Shown: piece after piece, positions 17,239 to 24,799 of the stretch
Numbering within the stretch: position 1 is the stretch's first letter
How the letters are laid out: each line of letters starts with the position of its first letter
Assembly (NCBI RefSeq): GCF_020215705.1
Contig: NZ_JAIWNB010000008.1
Location: 248,001 to 312,000 of the forward strand
Source: Nonomuraea aurantiaca
GTDB lineage: Bacteria; Actinomycetota; Actinomycetes; Streptosporangiales; Streptosporangiaceae
Length of the DNA stretch: 64,000 nucleotides
Reading direction: 5' to 3'
Made by a program: the position numbers and the translations under genes
The notes under the pieces: generated by a model
What the model saw: only the letters and a program-made list of their open reading frames with translations
Databases searched by the model: none
Told to the model about the DNA's origin: nothing

Positions 17239-17331
17239 GCGGCGGAGGTGCACGACGGCGCGTTCGTCCGGTCGATATACTTTGAGGACCCCGGTGGGGT
17301 GCTGGTCGAGTTCGCCGCTTGGACCCGGCCG
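17239..17331 (+). pseudogene. C-terminal relic of a VOC/glyoxalase-fold gene
   Basis: Within an otherwise gene-free stretch (17160-17532), frame +1 encodes AEVHDGAFVRSIYFEDPGG followed by VLVEFAAWTRP. The pattern RSIYFEDPGGVLVEFAAW is the last strand and metal-ligand Glu region of vicinal oxygen chelate proteins. The earlier part of the domain is absent and the frame runs on into unrelated Ser/Pro-rich sequence. I read this as the end of a degraded dioxygenase or glyoxalase gene. Confidence 0.65.
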
Positions 17332-17513
17332 GTCGGGCAGCCGGTGACGTGCGGCACGAGCCGAGGACCGCCGCCGAGCGGACCGTCTGACGCCGCGGCA
17401 GGCGTCCCAGCCTCATCGTGGGACCGACCGTTCGTCGCGGGGAGACGACCACTCGTCGATCAGTGACCTGACCGAAATAATCACCTCACTAGTCTGCGAG
17501 GGCAAGAGCCGCA

Positions 17514-17527
17514 TCTCCCCAAGGAGA
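17514..17527 (+). promoter_or_regulatory. Small hairpin covering the SD of the first DUF3311 gene
   Basis: TCTCC-CCAA-GGAGA: the 3' arm contains the AAGGAG ribosome binding site (17521-17526) of the TTG start at 17533. The 5-bp stem could modestly limit initiation. An upstream TAGTCT (17490-17495) may be the -10 element. Confidence 0.4.
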
Positions 17528-17532
17528 CCGCC

Positions 17533-17742
17533 TTGCCCGATGACAAGAGTGACCGCAGCCCCTGGAACTGGCTGCTGCTCCTCCCCATCGCCATCCCCCT
17601 GATGACGTTCCTGTACAACTTCGACGAACCCCGGCTGCTGGGCTTCCCGCTGTTCTACTGGCTGCAGATCGCCTTCATCGTCCTCGGCGTGGTCACGACC
17701 ACGCTGGTCTATCAGATGACCAAGCGCCGGAGGCAGCGGTGA
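17533..17742 (+). CDS. DUF3311 small membrane subunit (copy 1)
   Basis: Protein of 69 residues with two hydrophobic helices (NWLLLLPIAIPLMTFLYNF and WLQIAFIVLGVVTTTLVYQM) and the conserved DEPRLLGFPLFYW between them. DUF3311 proteins are encoded next to sodium:solute symporters of the MctP type and probably act as an accessory subunit, as similar small proteins do for other SSS carriers. TTG start with AAGGAG 6 nt upstream. It overlaps the symporter start by four bases (GTGA). Confidence 0.88.
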   Translation: MPDDKSDRSPWNWLLLLPIAIPLMTFLYNFDEPRLLGFPLFYWLQIAFIVLGVVTTTLVYQMTKRRRQR

Positions 17743-19349
17743 GCGAGCACCTGACCGAGATCATCGTCTTCACCGTCCTGTTCCTGGTGGTCAGCGGCAT
17801 GGGCTTCTTCGCCGCCCGGTGGCGCCGGCCCACCGACCTGGCCAGCCTCAACGAGTGGGGGCTGGGCGGGCGCAGCTTCGGGGCGTGGATCACCTGGTTC
17901 CTCATCGGCGGTGACCTCTACACCGCCTACACCTTCGTGGCCGTGCCCGCGCTGCTGTTCGGGGCGGGCGCCGCGGGGTTCTTCGCGGTGCCGTACACGG
18001 TGATCACCTACCCGATCGTGTTCCTCATCATGATCCGGCTGTGGTCGGTGTCGCACGTGCACAGCCTGGTCACGCCGGCCGACTTCGTGCGGGTACGGTT
18101 CGGCTCGCCGACGCTGGCGCTGCTGGTGGCCATCACCGGGATCGTGGCGACCATGCCGTACATCGCGCTGCAGCTGGTCGGCATCGAGGCCGTGCTGAAG
18201 ACGATGGGTGTGTCCGGCAGCGGGCTCCTCACCGACCTGCCGCTGATCATCGCGTTCGTGATCCTGGCGGCCTACACCTACCAGTCGGGGCTGCGGGCGC
18301 CCGCGCTCATCGCCTTCGTCAAGGACATCCTCATCTACCTGGTCATCCTCGTCGCGATCATCTACATCCCGGCCCGGCTGGGCGGCTGGAGCCAGATCTT
18401 CGGCGACGCCACGGCCAAGTTCGCCGCGACCCCGGCGCCCGGCGACGGGACCCTGCTCAACGCCAACAACCAGCTCCAGTACGTCACGCTGGCGCTGGGC
18501 TCGGCGCTGGCGCTGTTCCTCTACCCGCACAGCGTCACCGGCGTACTGGCCTCGCGCAACCGCGACGTGATCAAGCGGAACATGTCGGCGCTGCCCGCCT
18601 ACAGCCTGCTGCTGGCGCTCATCGCGCTGCTCGGGTACATGGCGATCTCGGCGAAGATCAAGCCGATCGGCACCGACGTCAACACCGTCGTGCCGCAGCT
18701 GTTCGACCAGATGTTCCCCGACTGGTTCGCGGGCGTCGCGTTCGCGGCCGTCGGCATCGGCGCGCTCGTCCCGGCGGCCATCATGTCGATCGCGGCGGCG
18801 AACCTGTTCACCCGCAACATCTACCGCGAGTACATCAACCGCGATCCGACCGACGCCCAGGAGGCCGGGGTCAGCAAGGTCACCTCGCTGGTGGTGAAGA
18901 TCGGCGCGGTGCTGTTCATCCTGTTCATCGACCCGCAGTTCTCCATCGACCTGCAGCTCATCGGTGGCGTGATCATCCTGCAGACGCTGCCGTCGGTCGC
19001 CATCGGCCTGTTCACCCGCTGGTTCCACAAGGGCGGGCTGATCGCGGGGTGGGTCGCCGGGATGGGCGCCGGCATCCTCATGCTCTACAACGTCGCCAAC
19101 CCGGCCACCAAGCACGAGCACTTCGGCGGCTCGGCGTTCGCGCTGGCCAAGCTGGGCCTCGACACCAAGATGACGATCTACGCGGGCTTCCTGGCGCTGG
19201 CCGTGAACCTGATCGTGGCGCTGCTCGGCACGCTGCTGTTCCGGGCGCTCAAGGTCGCCGACGGCCCCGACGGCACCGCGCCCGAGCACTACACGGCCGA
19301 CGAGGGAGACCCGCGCATCAAGGACCTCAATCTGTCCGGTTCGACGTGA
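17739..19349 (+). CDS. MctP-like sodium:solute symporter (copy 1)
   Basis: Carrier of 536 residues with about 13 membrane helices, SSS family. Typical segments are LNEWGLGGRSFGAWITWFLI, VTPADFVRVRFGSPTLALL, AAYTYQSGLRAPALIAFVKD and SIAAANLFTRNIYREY. The closest functional group is the MctP monocarboxylate uptake permease (pyruvate, lactate, acetate and similar acids); substrate assignment is by family only. It starts with GTG, coupled to the DUF3311 gene. An almost identical copy follows at 19705. Loop differences between copies (for example SAKIKPIGTDVNTV here) could alter substrate preference. Confidence 0.88.
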   Translation: MSEHLTEIIVFTVLFLVVSGMGFFAARWRRPTDLASLNEWGLGGRSFGAWITWFLIGGDLYTAYTFVAVPALLFGAGAAGFFAVPYTVITYPIVFLIMIRLWSVSHVHSLVTPADFVRVRFGSPTLALLVAITGIVATMPYIALQLVGIEAVLKTMGVSGSGLLTDLPLIIAFVILAAYTYQSGLRAPALIAFVKDILIYLVILVAIIYIPARLGGWSQIFGDATAKFAATPAPGDGTLLNANNQLQYVTLALGSALALFLYPHSVTGVLASRNRDVIKRNMSALPAYSLLLALIALLGYMAISAKIKPIGTDVNTVVPQLFDQMFPDWFAGVAFAAVGIGALVPAAIMSIAAANLFTRNIYREYINRDPTDAQEAGVSKVTSLVVKIGAVLFILFIDPQFSIDLQLIGGVIILQTLPSVAIGLFTRWFHKGGLIAGWVAGMGAGILMLYNVANPATKHEHFGGSAFALAKLGLDTKMTIYAGFLALAVNLIVALLGTLLFRALKVADGPDGTAPEHYTADEGDPRIKDLNLSGST

Positions 19350-19395
19350 CCCTCAGCTCAGCCGACATTTAGGCCAAACCGTAACCCAGCCGACA

Positions 19396-19425
19396 TTGGG
19401 ATTAATCCCCTGGTAAAGCTAATCT
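19396..19425 (+). promoter_or_regulatory. Promoter with perfect 12-bp palindrome, second symporter pair
   Basis: -35 TTGGGA (19396-19401), 18-bp spacer, -10 TAATCT (19420-19425). GGGATTAATCCC (19398-19409) is a perfect palindrome covering most of the -35, a classic repressor position. A 10-base direct repeat AGCCGACATT (19358 and 19388) lies just upstream. Confidence 0.65.
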
Positions 19426-19445
19426 CCTCCCATTGACGATATGTC

Positions 19446-19485
19446 AGGAGCTGGTTCAGAGCATGGACCGGCTCCTGATCCATGC
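19446..19485 (+). promoter_or_regulatory. Two mutually exclusive hairpins in the leader of DUF3311 copy 2
   Basis: Stem A pairs AGGAGCTGGT (19446-19455) with ACCGGCTCCT (19467-19476), with one G-T wobble. Stem B pairs GCATGGA (19461-19467) with TCCATGC (19479-19485). They interlock, so full formation of one impairs the other, and both lie directly before the SD GGAGGGG (19489-19495). This may be an RNA switch or coincidence; no known riboswitch class is matched. Confidence 0.45.
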
Positions 19486-19498
19486 TTCGGAGGGGTCG

Positions 19499-19708
19499 AT
19501 GACAACCGGGGAACCCGGGCGGGCACGCAGTGACCGCAGCCCTTGGAACTGGCTGCTGGTGCTGCCCATCGTGCTGCCGCTGCTGACCTTCCTGTTCAAC
19601 GCCGATGAGCCCCGGCTGCTCGGCTTCCCGCTGTTCTACTGGCTGCAGATCGCCTTCATCATCGTCGGCGTCGGCTGCACCACGATCGTGTACAGGATGA
19701 CCAAGTGA
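19499..19708 (+). CDS. DUF3311 small membrane subunit (copy 2)
   Basis: Protein of 69 residues, closely similar to copy 1 (SDRSPWNWLL, DEPRLLGFPLFYWLQIAFI), with a different N-terminal tail (MTTGEPGRAR). ATG 19499 has GGAGGGG directly upstream; a longer open frame from 19433 lacks an SD and is not preferred. It overlaps the second symporter by four bases (GTGA), reproducing the arrangement of the first pair. Confidence 0.88.
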   Translation: MTTGEPGRARSDRSPWNWLLVLPIVLPLLTFLFNADEPRLLGFPLFYWLQIAFIIVGVGCTTIVYRMTK

Positions 19709-21315
19709 ACGCCAACGTGACCGAGCTGGTCGTCTTCGCGCTGCTGTTCCTCGCGGTGAGCGTGATGGGCTTCGTGGCGGCCAAATGGCGGCGGCCCGAG
19801 AACATCGAGAGCCTGCACGAATGGGGGCTGGGCGGCCGGAACTTCGGCTCCTGGATCACCTGGTTCCTGGTCGGCGGCGACCTCTACACCGCCTACACCT
19901 TCGTGGCCGTGCCCGCGCTGGTCTTCGGGGCCGGAGCGCTGGGCTTCTACGCCCTGCCGTACACGGTGGTGGTCTATCCGCTGGTGTTCCTGGTGCTGGC
20001 CCGGATGTGGTCGGTGTCGCACGTGCACGGGTTCGTCACTCCGGCCGACTTCGTCCGGGCCCGGTTCGGGTCGCCCACGCTGGCGCTGATCATCGCGATC
20101 ACCGGTCTGGTGGCCACCATGCCGTACATCGCGCTGCAGCTCGTCGGCATCGAGGCCGTGCTGAAGACGATGGGCATCACCGGGCACCTGCCGATCATCA
20201 TCGCCTTCGCCATCCTGGCCGCCTACACCTACCAGTCGGGGCTGCGGGCGCCGGCGCTGATCGCCTTCGTCAAGGACACGCTGATCTACATCGTGATCCT
20301 GGCGGCGGTCATCTACATCCCGGCCAAGCTGGGCGGCTGGGGATCGATCTTCGACCTGGCCAAGGCCAAGTTCGCCGCGTCGCCGGCGCCCGGCGACGGG
20401 ATCACCCTCAACGCCAACAACCAGCTCCAGTACGTCACGCTGGCCTTCGGCTCGGCACTGGCGCTCTTCCTCTACCCGCACAGCCTCACCGGCGTGCTGG
20501 CCTCCAAGAACCGCGGCGTCATCAAGCGGAACATGGCGGCGCTGCCCGCCTACAGCTTCCTGCTCGGCCTGATCGCGCTGCTCGGCTTCATGGCGATCGC
20601 GGCGGGCACCAAGGGGGTCGTGGGCGCGAACGGCAAGGTGGACAACAACACGATCATCCCGGCGCTGTTCGACCAGATGTTCCCCGACTGGTTCGCGGGC
20701 GTCGCCTACGCGGCCATCGGCATCGGCGCGCTCGTCCCGGCGGCCATCATGTCGATCGCGGCGGCGAACCTGTTCACCCGTAACATCTACCGCGAATACC
20801 TGCGCAAGGACGCCACGGACGCGGAGGAGGCCAGGGTCTCCAAGCTGGTGTCCCTGGTGGTCAAGGTGGGCGCGGTGCTCTGCATCCTGCTGCTCGACCC
20901 GCAGTTCTCCATCGACCTGCAGCTCATCGGTGGCGTGATCATCCTGCAGACGCTACCGTCCGTGGGGCTGGGCCTCTACACCCGCTGGTTCCACAAGGGC
21001 GGCCTGATCGCCGGCTGGGTCGCCGGGATGAGCGCGGGCATCTGGATGCTGTACATGGTCCCGAACCCGGCCAACGGCAAGGCCCACTTCGGCGGGTCGG
21101 CGTTCGGGCTGTCCAACCTCGGGATCGACACCAAGATGACGATCTACGCGGGCTTCCTGGCGCTGGCCGTGAACCTGATCGTGGCGGCGCTCGGCACGCT
21201 GGTGTTCCGGGCGCTGAAGGTGGCCGACGGACCGGACGTGACCTCTCGCGAGGACTACTTCGCCGACGAGGGCGACCCCAAGGTCAAGGACCTGGACCTG
21301 GCGGCGTCGCACTGA
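19705..21315 (+). CDS. MctP-like sodium:solute symporter (copy 2)
   Basis: Carrier of 536 residues, nearly collinear with copy 1 (LHEWGLGGRNFGSWITWFLV, VTPADFVRARFGSPTLALII, AAYTYQSGLRAPALIAFVKD, SIAAANLFTRNIYREYL). The main differences lie in the mid-loop (AAGTKGVVGANGKVDNNTII in place of SAKIKPIGTDVNTV) and the C-terminal tail. Same length but diverged control region, so the copies are probably expressed under different conditions. It ends before a strong nested hairpin at 21324-21374. Confidence 0.88.
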   Translation: MNANVTELVVFALLFLAVSVMGFVAAKWRRPENIESLHEWGLGGRNFGSWITWFLVGGDLYTAYTFVAVPALVFGAGALGFYALPYTVVVYPLVFLVLARMWSVSHVHGFVTPADFVRARFGSPTLALIIAITGLVATMPYIALQLVGIEAVLKTMGITGHLPIIIAFAILAAYTYQSGLRAPALIAFVKDTLIYIVILAAVIYIPAKLGGWGSIFDLAKAKFAASPAPGDGITLNANNQLQYVTLAFGSALALFLYPHSLTGVLASKNRGVIKRNMAALPAYSFLLGLIALLGFMAIAAGTKGVVGANGKVDNNTIIPALFDQMFPDWFAGVAYAAIGIGALVPAAIMSIAAANLFTRNIYREYLRKDATDAEEARVSKLVSLVVKVGAVLCILLLDPQFSIDLQLIGGVIILQTLPSVGLGLYTRWFHKGGLIAGWVAGMSAGIWMLYMVPNPANGKAHFGGSAFGLSNLGIDTKMTIYAGFLALAVNLIVAALGTLVFRALKVADGPDVTSREDYFADEGDPKVKDLDLAASH

Positions 21316-21323
21316 TCGCCTTC

Positions 21324-21374
21324 CTGACCGGTTGACGGCCGGTTCCCGGTTGGGAACCAGCCGCAGCCGGTCAG
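21324..21374. terminator. Nested bidirectional terminator
   Basis: Outer arms CTGACCGGTTG (21324-21334) and CAGCCGGTCAG (21364-21374) pair with one wobble; inside, GGTTCCC-GGTT-GGGAACC (21341-21358) forms a perfect 7-bp hairpin. It sits between the stop codons of the convergent symporter and DUF6285 genes, so it probably ends both transcripts. Confidence 0.7.
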
Positions 21375-21380
21375 GATCGG

Positions 21381-21719
21381 CTAGTCGCCGAGATATCCGG
21401 GGTTGGCCACTTCCAGCTTGGCCCGTACGGCGTCCCTGAGCGCCTCGACCAGAGCCGAGTCGTCGAAGCGGCCTTCACGCACCGCCGCCGCCAGCTCCGC
21501 GTCGTCGGCCACCCCCAGCCCGGCCAGCCGCCGCTCATGCTCCCCGGCCTGGGCCGGGCCCAGCTCGATCTCCCGCTCGACCATGCCGAGCACATTGATC
21601 GCCACCCGGGTGTGGAAGCGCACCCGCCCCTCGACCGCGGGCAGCACGTCGTCGGCCAGGAAGTCGCGGACGGCCGCCACCAGGTGGGCCGCCGAGGGGA
21701 CGTCGTGCGGGGCCGCCAT
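21381..21719 (-). CDS. DUF6285-domain protein
   Basis: Protein of 112 residues with the DUF6285 pattern: VRDFLADDVLPAVEGRVRFH, RVAINVLGMVEREIELG and a C-terminal AKLEVANPGYLGD. Members are usually encoded beside an acyl-CoA dehydrogenase and an APH-like kinase, exactly the two genes found at 22604 and 23791, but here DUF6285 is on the opposite strand and separated by a secreted-protein gene. The biochemical role is unknown; context suggests acyl-CoA metabolism. ATG 21719 is chosen because GAGGAG precedes it at good spacing. Confidence 0.8.
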   Translation of the reverse strand: MAAPHDVPSAAHLVAAVRDFLADDVLPAVEGRVRFHTRVAINVLGMVEREIELGPAQAGEHERRLAGLGVADDAELAAAVREGRFDDSALVEALRDAVRAKLEVANPGYLGD

Positions 21720-21917
21720 AAGGAACTCCTCATCCGTTGATCCTCGAGCTGTGCCGTAGCATCCCACTCACCGGCAGGTGGATCCCGTGGAAGGGGCACG
21801 GCTCCCGACGGCTACGTGATCCCCCCAGGTCCGCCGCCGACGCGGTCGCGTAGCGGGCGCACGGCGCGGTGCCGCCGCCGCGCGAACAATGTCGTCCCTG
21901 CCGGCGTCCAACCCTTC

Positions 21918-22520
21918 ATGATCCATGTAGCTCTTTCCCTGGCGCTGGCCTTGTCCCCGGTGACCATGACCGAGATTCCGAAGAACTTCCTGCTCATGGA
22001 GCGCGACGCGCGCAAGCCGCTGAGCCCTGACGAGGCCGCTGAAGTCAGTTACGAGATCAGCGACAGACTCACCAGGCCGCTGGAGCTGAACCCGTGTTGG
22101 CACCGGCGTGCCGTTGATGGTGGCCGGCTGGCGGCCCGCACGATCACGCGCGGGACCTCCGCCCCCAGCGGCTCCTCCGAACAGCTCATCGTCTACAAGA
22201 GCTCGCGTGCCGCCCATGCCGCGCTCACCCGGCTGCGCGCCGAGGTCAAGCGATGCGCGCGCAAGGGCGACCCGTCGTCGCCCGAGCTGTCGATCCGGTG
22301 GCGGACGAGCAAGGCCAAGGCGGCCGATGAGGCCCTGGGCATGGGGTACCAGACGCGGCAGGGCGGCCAGGTGAACCAGACGGTCACCGGCATCGTCGCA
22401 CGCAAGGGCAGCGCGCTGATGATCTACACGACCGACGAGGGAGCTTACGACCCCGGCGGCCTGACCAAGGAGGCCAGGAAGATGGCGGCCAAGGTGTGCA
22501 GGTTGCCCGGCGTGTGCTGA
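21918..22520 (+). CDS. Secreted protein of unknown function
   Basis: Product of 200 residues. The N-terminus MIHVALSLALALSPVTM looks like a short signal peptide, although positive charge before it is weak. The mature part has two or three Cys (ELNPCWHRR, VKRCARKG, VCRLPGVC) and a mixed alpha/beta pattern (EQLIVYKSSRAAHAALTRL, GIVARKGSALMIYTTDEG). The latter part resembles the extracellular sensor domains of PknH type in layout, but I would not assign it. It sits between DUF6285 and the acyl-CoA dehydrogenase and interrupts their usual cluster. Confidence 0.6.
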   Translation: MIHVALSLALALSPVTMTEIPKNFLLMERDARKPLSPDEAAEVSYEISDRLTRPLELNPCWHRRAVDGGRLAARTITRGTSAPSGSSEQLIVYKSSRAAHAALTRLRAEVKRCARKGDPSSPELSIRWRTSKAKAADEALGMGYQTRQGGQVNQTVTGIVARKGSALMIYTTDEGAYDPGGLTKEARKMAAKVCRLPGVC

Positions 22521-22568
22521 CCCTGCCGCATCGAGCCGGCTGGCGGCCTGGAAACGCGACCGAATCCG

Positions 22569-22597
22569 TTGACCGGGCAACGATTATCGGTTGTGAT
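22569..22597 (+). promoter_or_regulatory. Leaderless promoter of the acyl-CoA dehydrogenase gene
   Basis: -35 TTGACC (22569-22574), 17-bp spacer, -10 TGTGAT (22592-22597), then 6 nt to the ATG at 22604. No SD is present. Confidence 0.7.
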
Positions 22598-22603
22598 CCT
22601 GTC

Positions 22604-23794
22604 ATGAGCTTCGCCGTCCCGGACAGCGTCCGTCCCATCCGCGATGCCGTGCACGCGTTCATGACCGAGCGGGTCGAGCCCGCCGAGAACGTGCTCCATC
22701 AGGGCGGGCCCGCCGCCGGGGCGGCGCTCGACGAGCTGCGGGCGGAGGCCAAGAAGGAGGGCCTGTGGGCCCTCGGTCACCCGCGTGAGCTGGGCGGGGG
22801 CGGGCTGCCCTTCCTCGACTACGTCTATGTCAACGAGGTGCAGGGGCGCAGCGAGTTCGGGCAGATCGCGCTGGGGACGTACACGCTGCAGGACTCGCTG
22901 ATGCTGCACGAGCACGCCTCGGCCGAGCAGCGGGAGCGCTACCTCGACCCGCTGGTGCGCGGCGACATCTCGCCGAGCTTCGCGATGACCGAGCCGTCCG
23001 TGTCGAGCAGCGACCCGACGCAGCTCAGGACGGCCGCCGTCCTCGACGGGGACGAATGGGTGATCAACGGGCACAAGTGGTTCACGACCGGCGCGTCCCG
23101 GGCCGCGTACACCACCGTGATGTGCCGGACGGAGGACGACGCGGCGCCGCACCGGTCCTTCTCCATGATCCTCGTGCCGACCGACACGCCGGGCTACGAC
23201 ATCATCCGCGAGACGCCGGTCCTGGGGCTGGACGGCGCGCACTGCGAGGTCCGCTACGACAACGTCCGGGTGCCCGCCTCGAACCTGCTGGGCGGGCGCG
23301 GCGACGGGTTCGTGATCGCGCAGCGGCGCCTGGGGCCGGGACGGATCTTCCATTGCATGCGCTGGCTCGGCCAGGCGCAGCGGGCCTTCGACCTGATGTG
23401 CCGCCGGCTGCGCGAGCGGAGCGCGTTCGGCGAGCCGCTGGCCGCCAAGCAGCTCATGCGGCAGCACGTGTTCGACTCCTACACCGAGATCCAGGCCGCG
23501 CGGCTGCTCACGCTCGACGCCGCGCGGGCCATCGACGCCGGCTCCGAGGCCCGGGTCGAGATCGGCGCGATCAAGGTGGTGGGCTCGCGCATGCTGCACA
23601 ACGTGATCGACCGGGCCATCCAGGTGTACGGCGCGGCGGGGCTGACGCCGGACACGCCGCTGGACCGGATGTACCGGCACGCCAGGGCCGGGCGGATCTA
23701 CGACGGCCCCGACGAGGTGCACATCGACTCCGTGGGACGGCGGATACTCGGCGCCTACGCGGCGGGCGGGAACTGGGAGTTCGGGCTGCGATGA
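22604..23794 (+). CDS. Acyl-CoA dehydrogenase
   Basis: FAD-dependent acyl-CoA dehydrogenase of 396 residues, first oxidative step of a beta-oxidation-like path. Signatures: SFAMTEPSVSSSDPTQLRT (FAD site), WVINGHKWFTTGASRAAYTT, GGRGDGFVIAQRRLGPGR, IQVYGAAGLTPDTPL and the end YDGPDEVHIDSVGRRIL. The DGPDEVH sequence sits where the catalytic Glu lies in many family members, as in the ACAD10/11-like group, which fits the following APH-kinase gene. The start ATG has a canonical leaderless promoter. Its stop overlaps the kinase start (ATGA). Confidence 0.9.
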   Translation: MSFAVPDSVRPIRDAVHAFMTERVEPAENVLHQGGPAAGAALDELRAEAKKEGLWALGHPRELGGGGLPFLDYVYVNEVQGRSEFGQIALGTYTLQDSLMLHEHASAEQRERYLDPLVRGDISPSFAMTEPSVSSSDPTQLRTAAVLDGDEWVINGHKWFTTGASRAAYTTVMCRTEDDAAPHRSFSMILVPTDTPGYDIIRETPVLGLDGAHCEVRYDNVRVPASNLLGGRGDGFVIAQRRLGPGRIFHCMRWLGQAQRAFDLMCRRLRERSAFGEPLAAKQLMRQHVFDSYTEIQAARLLTLDAARAIDAGSEARVEIGAIKVVGSRMLHNVIDRAIQVYGAAGLTPDTPLDRMYRHARAGRIYDGPDEVHIDSVGRRILGAYAAGGNWEFGLR

Positions 23795-24729
23795 CGGAGA
23801 CGGTCCACTCGATCGTCCGCGAGGTCTTCGGGCCCGGCGCGTCGGTGCCCTTCAGCGCGCGGCTCCCCGGCGGGGCCTCACGCGAGACGTGGGCGCTCGA
23901 CGTGCTCGACGGGGACGAACGGCACGAGCTGATCCTGCGCCTCGACTCCCCCGGCGCCGCCCTGGAGGCCGGTGGCAGCCTGGCGAGCGAGGCCACGCTG
24001 ATGCGGGCCGCCGCCGAGGCCGGGGTGCCGGTGCCGCGGATCGTGGCGGCCGGTGAGACGTACATCCTCATGACGCGCGTGGCGGGCGAGACGATCCCGC
24101 GCAGGATCCTGCGCGACGAGGCGTACGCGCGGGCCCGGCCGCGGCTGGCCGCCCAGTGCGGCGAGGCGCTCGCGGCGATCCACCGGATGCCGCTGGCGGC
24201 GCTGCCCCCCGTTCCCGTGGCCGAGGACCCGCTGCGGCAGTGGCGGGACGTGCTCGATCAGTGCGGGGAGCCGCATCCGGTGTTCGAGCTGGCCTTCCGG
24301 CGGCTGGCGGCGACCCGGCCGCCGGGCGCGCGGCGGACCGTGGTGCACGGCGACTTCCGTAACGGCAACCTGATCGTCGGGCCCGAGGGGATCCGGGCGG
24401 TGCTCGACTGGGAGCTGGCCCACGCGGGCGACCCGGTGGAGGACCTCGGCTGGCTGTGCGTGAAGGCGTGGCGGTTCGGCTCGCCGCTGCCGGTCGGCGG
24501 TTTCGGCGGCTACGACGACCTGGTGAGCGCGTACGAGAAGGCGGGCGGGCAGCCCGTCGACCGTGACGCGCTGCGCTGGTGGGAGACGTTCGGCGTGCTC
24601 AAGTGGGGCATCCTCTGCGTCATGCAGACGATGCGCCACCTGCGGGGCGGCGCTCGCTCGGTCGAGCTGGCCGCGATCGGGCGCAGGGTGTGCGAGAACG
24701 AGTGGGACCTGCTGCGGCTGCTCGCCTGA
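23791..24729 (+). CDS. APH-fold phosphotransferase (ACAD10/11-type kinase)
   Basis: Kinase-fold protein of 312 residues. It has a nucleotide-binding N-lobe (ETWALDVLDG, LILRLDSPG), the catalytic loop VVHGDFRNGNLIVG and the metal site VLDWELAHAGDPVEDLG. In this family, free-standing genes beside acyl-CoA dehydrogenases correspond to the kinase domain of mammalian ACAD10/11, where phosphorylation of 4-hydroxyacyl-CoA precedes elimination. That role fits the coupled gene pair here. It is not predicted to be an antibiotic-resistance kinase. Confidence 0.87.
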   Translation: MTETVHSIVREVFGPGASVPFSARLPGGASRETWALDVLDGDERHELILRLDSPGAALEAGGSLASEATLMRAAAEAGVPVPRIVAAGETYILMTRVAGETIPRRILRDEAYARARPRLAAQCGEALAAIHRMPLAALPPVPVAEDPLRQWRDVLDQCGEPHPVFELAFRRLAATRPPGARRTVVHGDFRNGNLIVGPEGIRAVLDWELAHAGDPVEDLGWLCVKAWRFGSPLPVGGFGGYDDLVSAYEKAGGQPVDRDALRWWETFGVLKWGILCVMQTMRHLRGGARSVELAAIGRRVCENEWDLLRLLA

Positions 24730-24799
24730 GGACCTGTTCCGCGGCCGCTCGATGGAAAACCCGTTGCCGGTGATCGTGTACGGACCGCACTCTTGTCGG

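Noticed and set aside
8582..17527. Two hairpins with a CCAA loop (8582-8599 and 17514-17527) as a shared regulatory element
   Set aside because: Stems are short and SD-like purine runs easily create such structures; context differs (gene end versus gene start).
23791..24729. Aminoglycoside resistance kinase
   Set aside because: Coupling to an acyl-CoA dehydrogenase and to DUF6285 indicates the ACAD10/11-type metabolic kinase.
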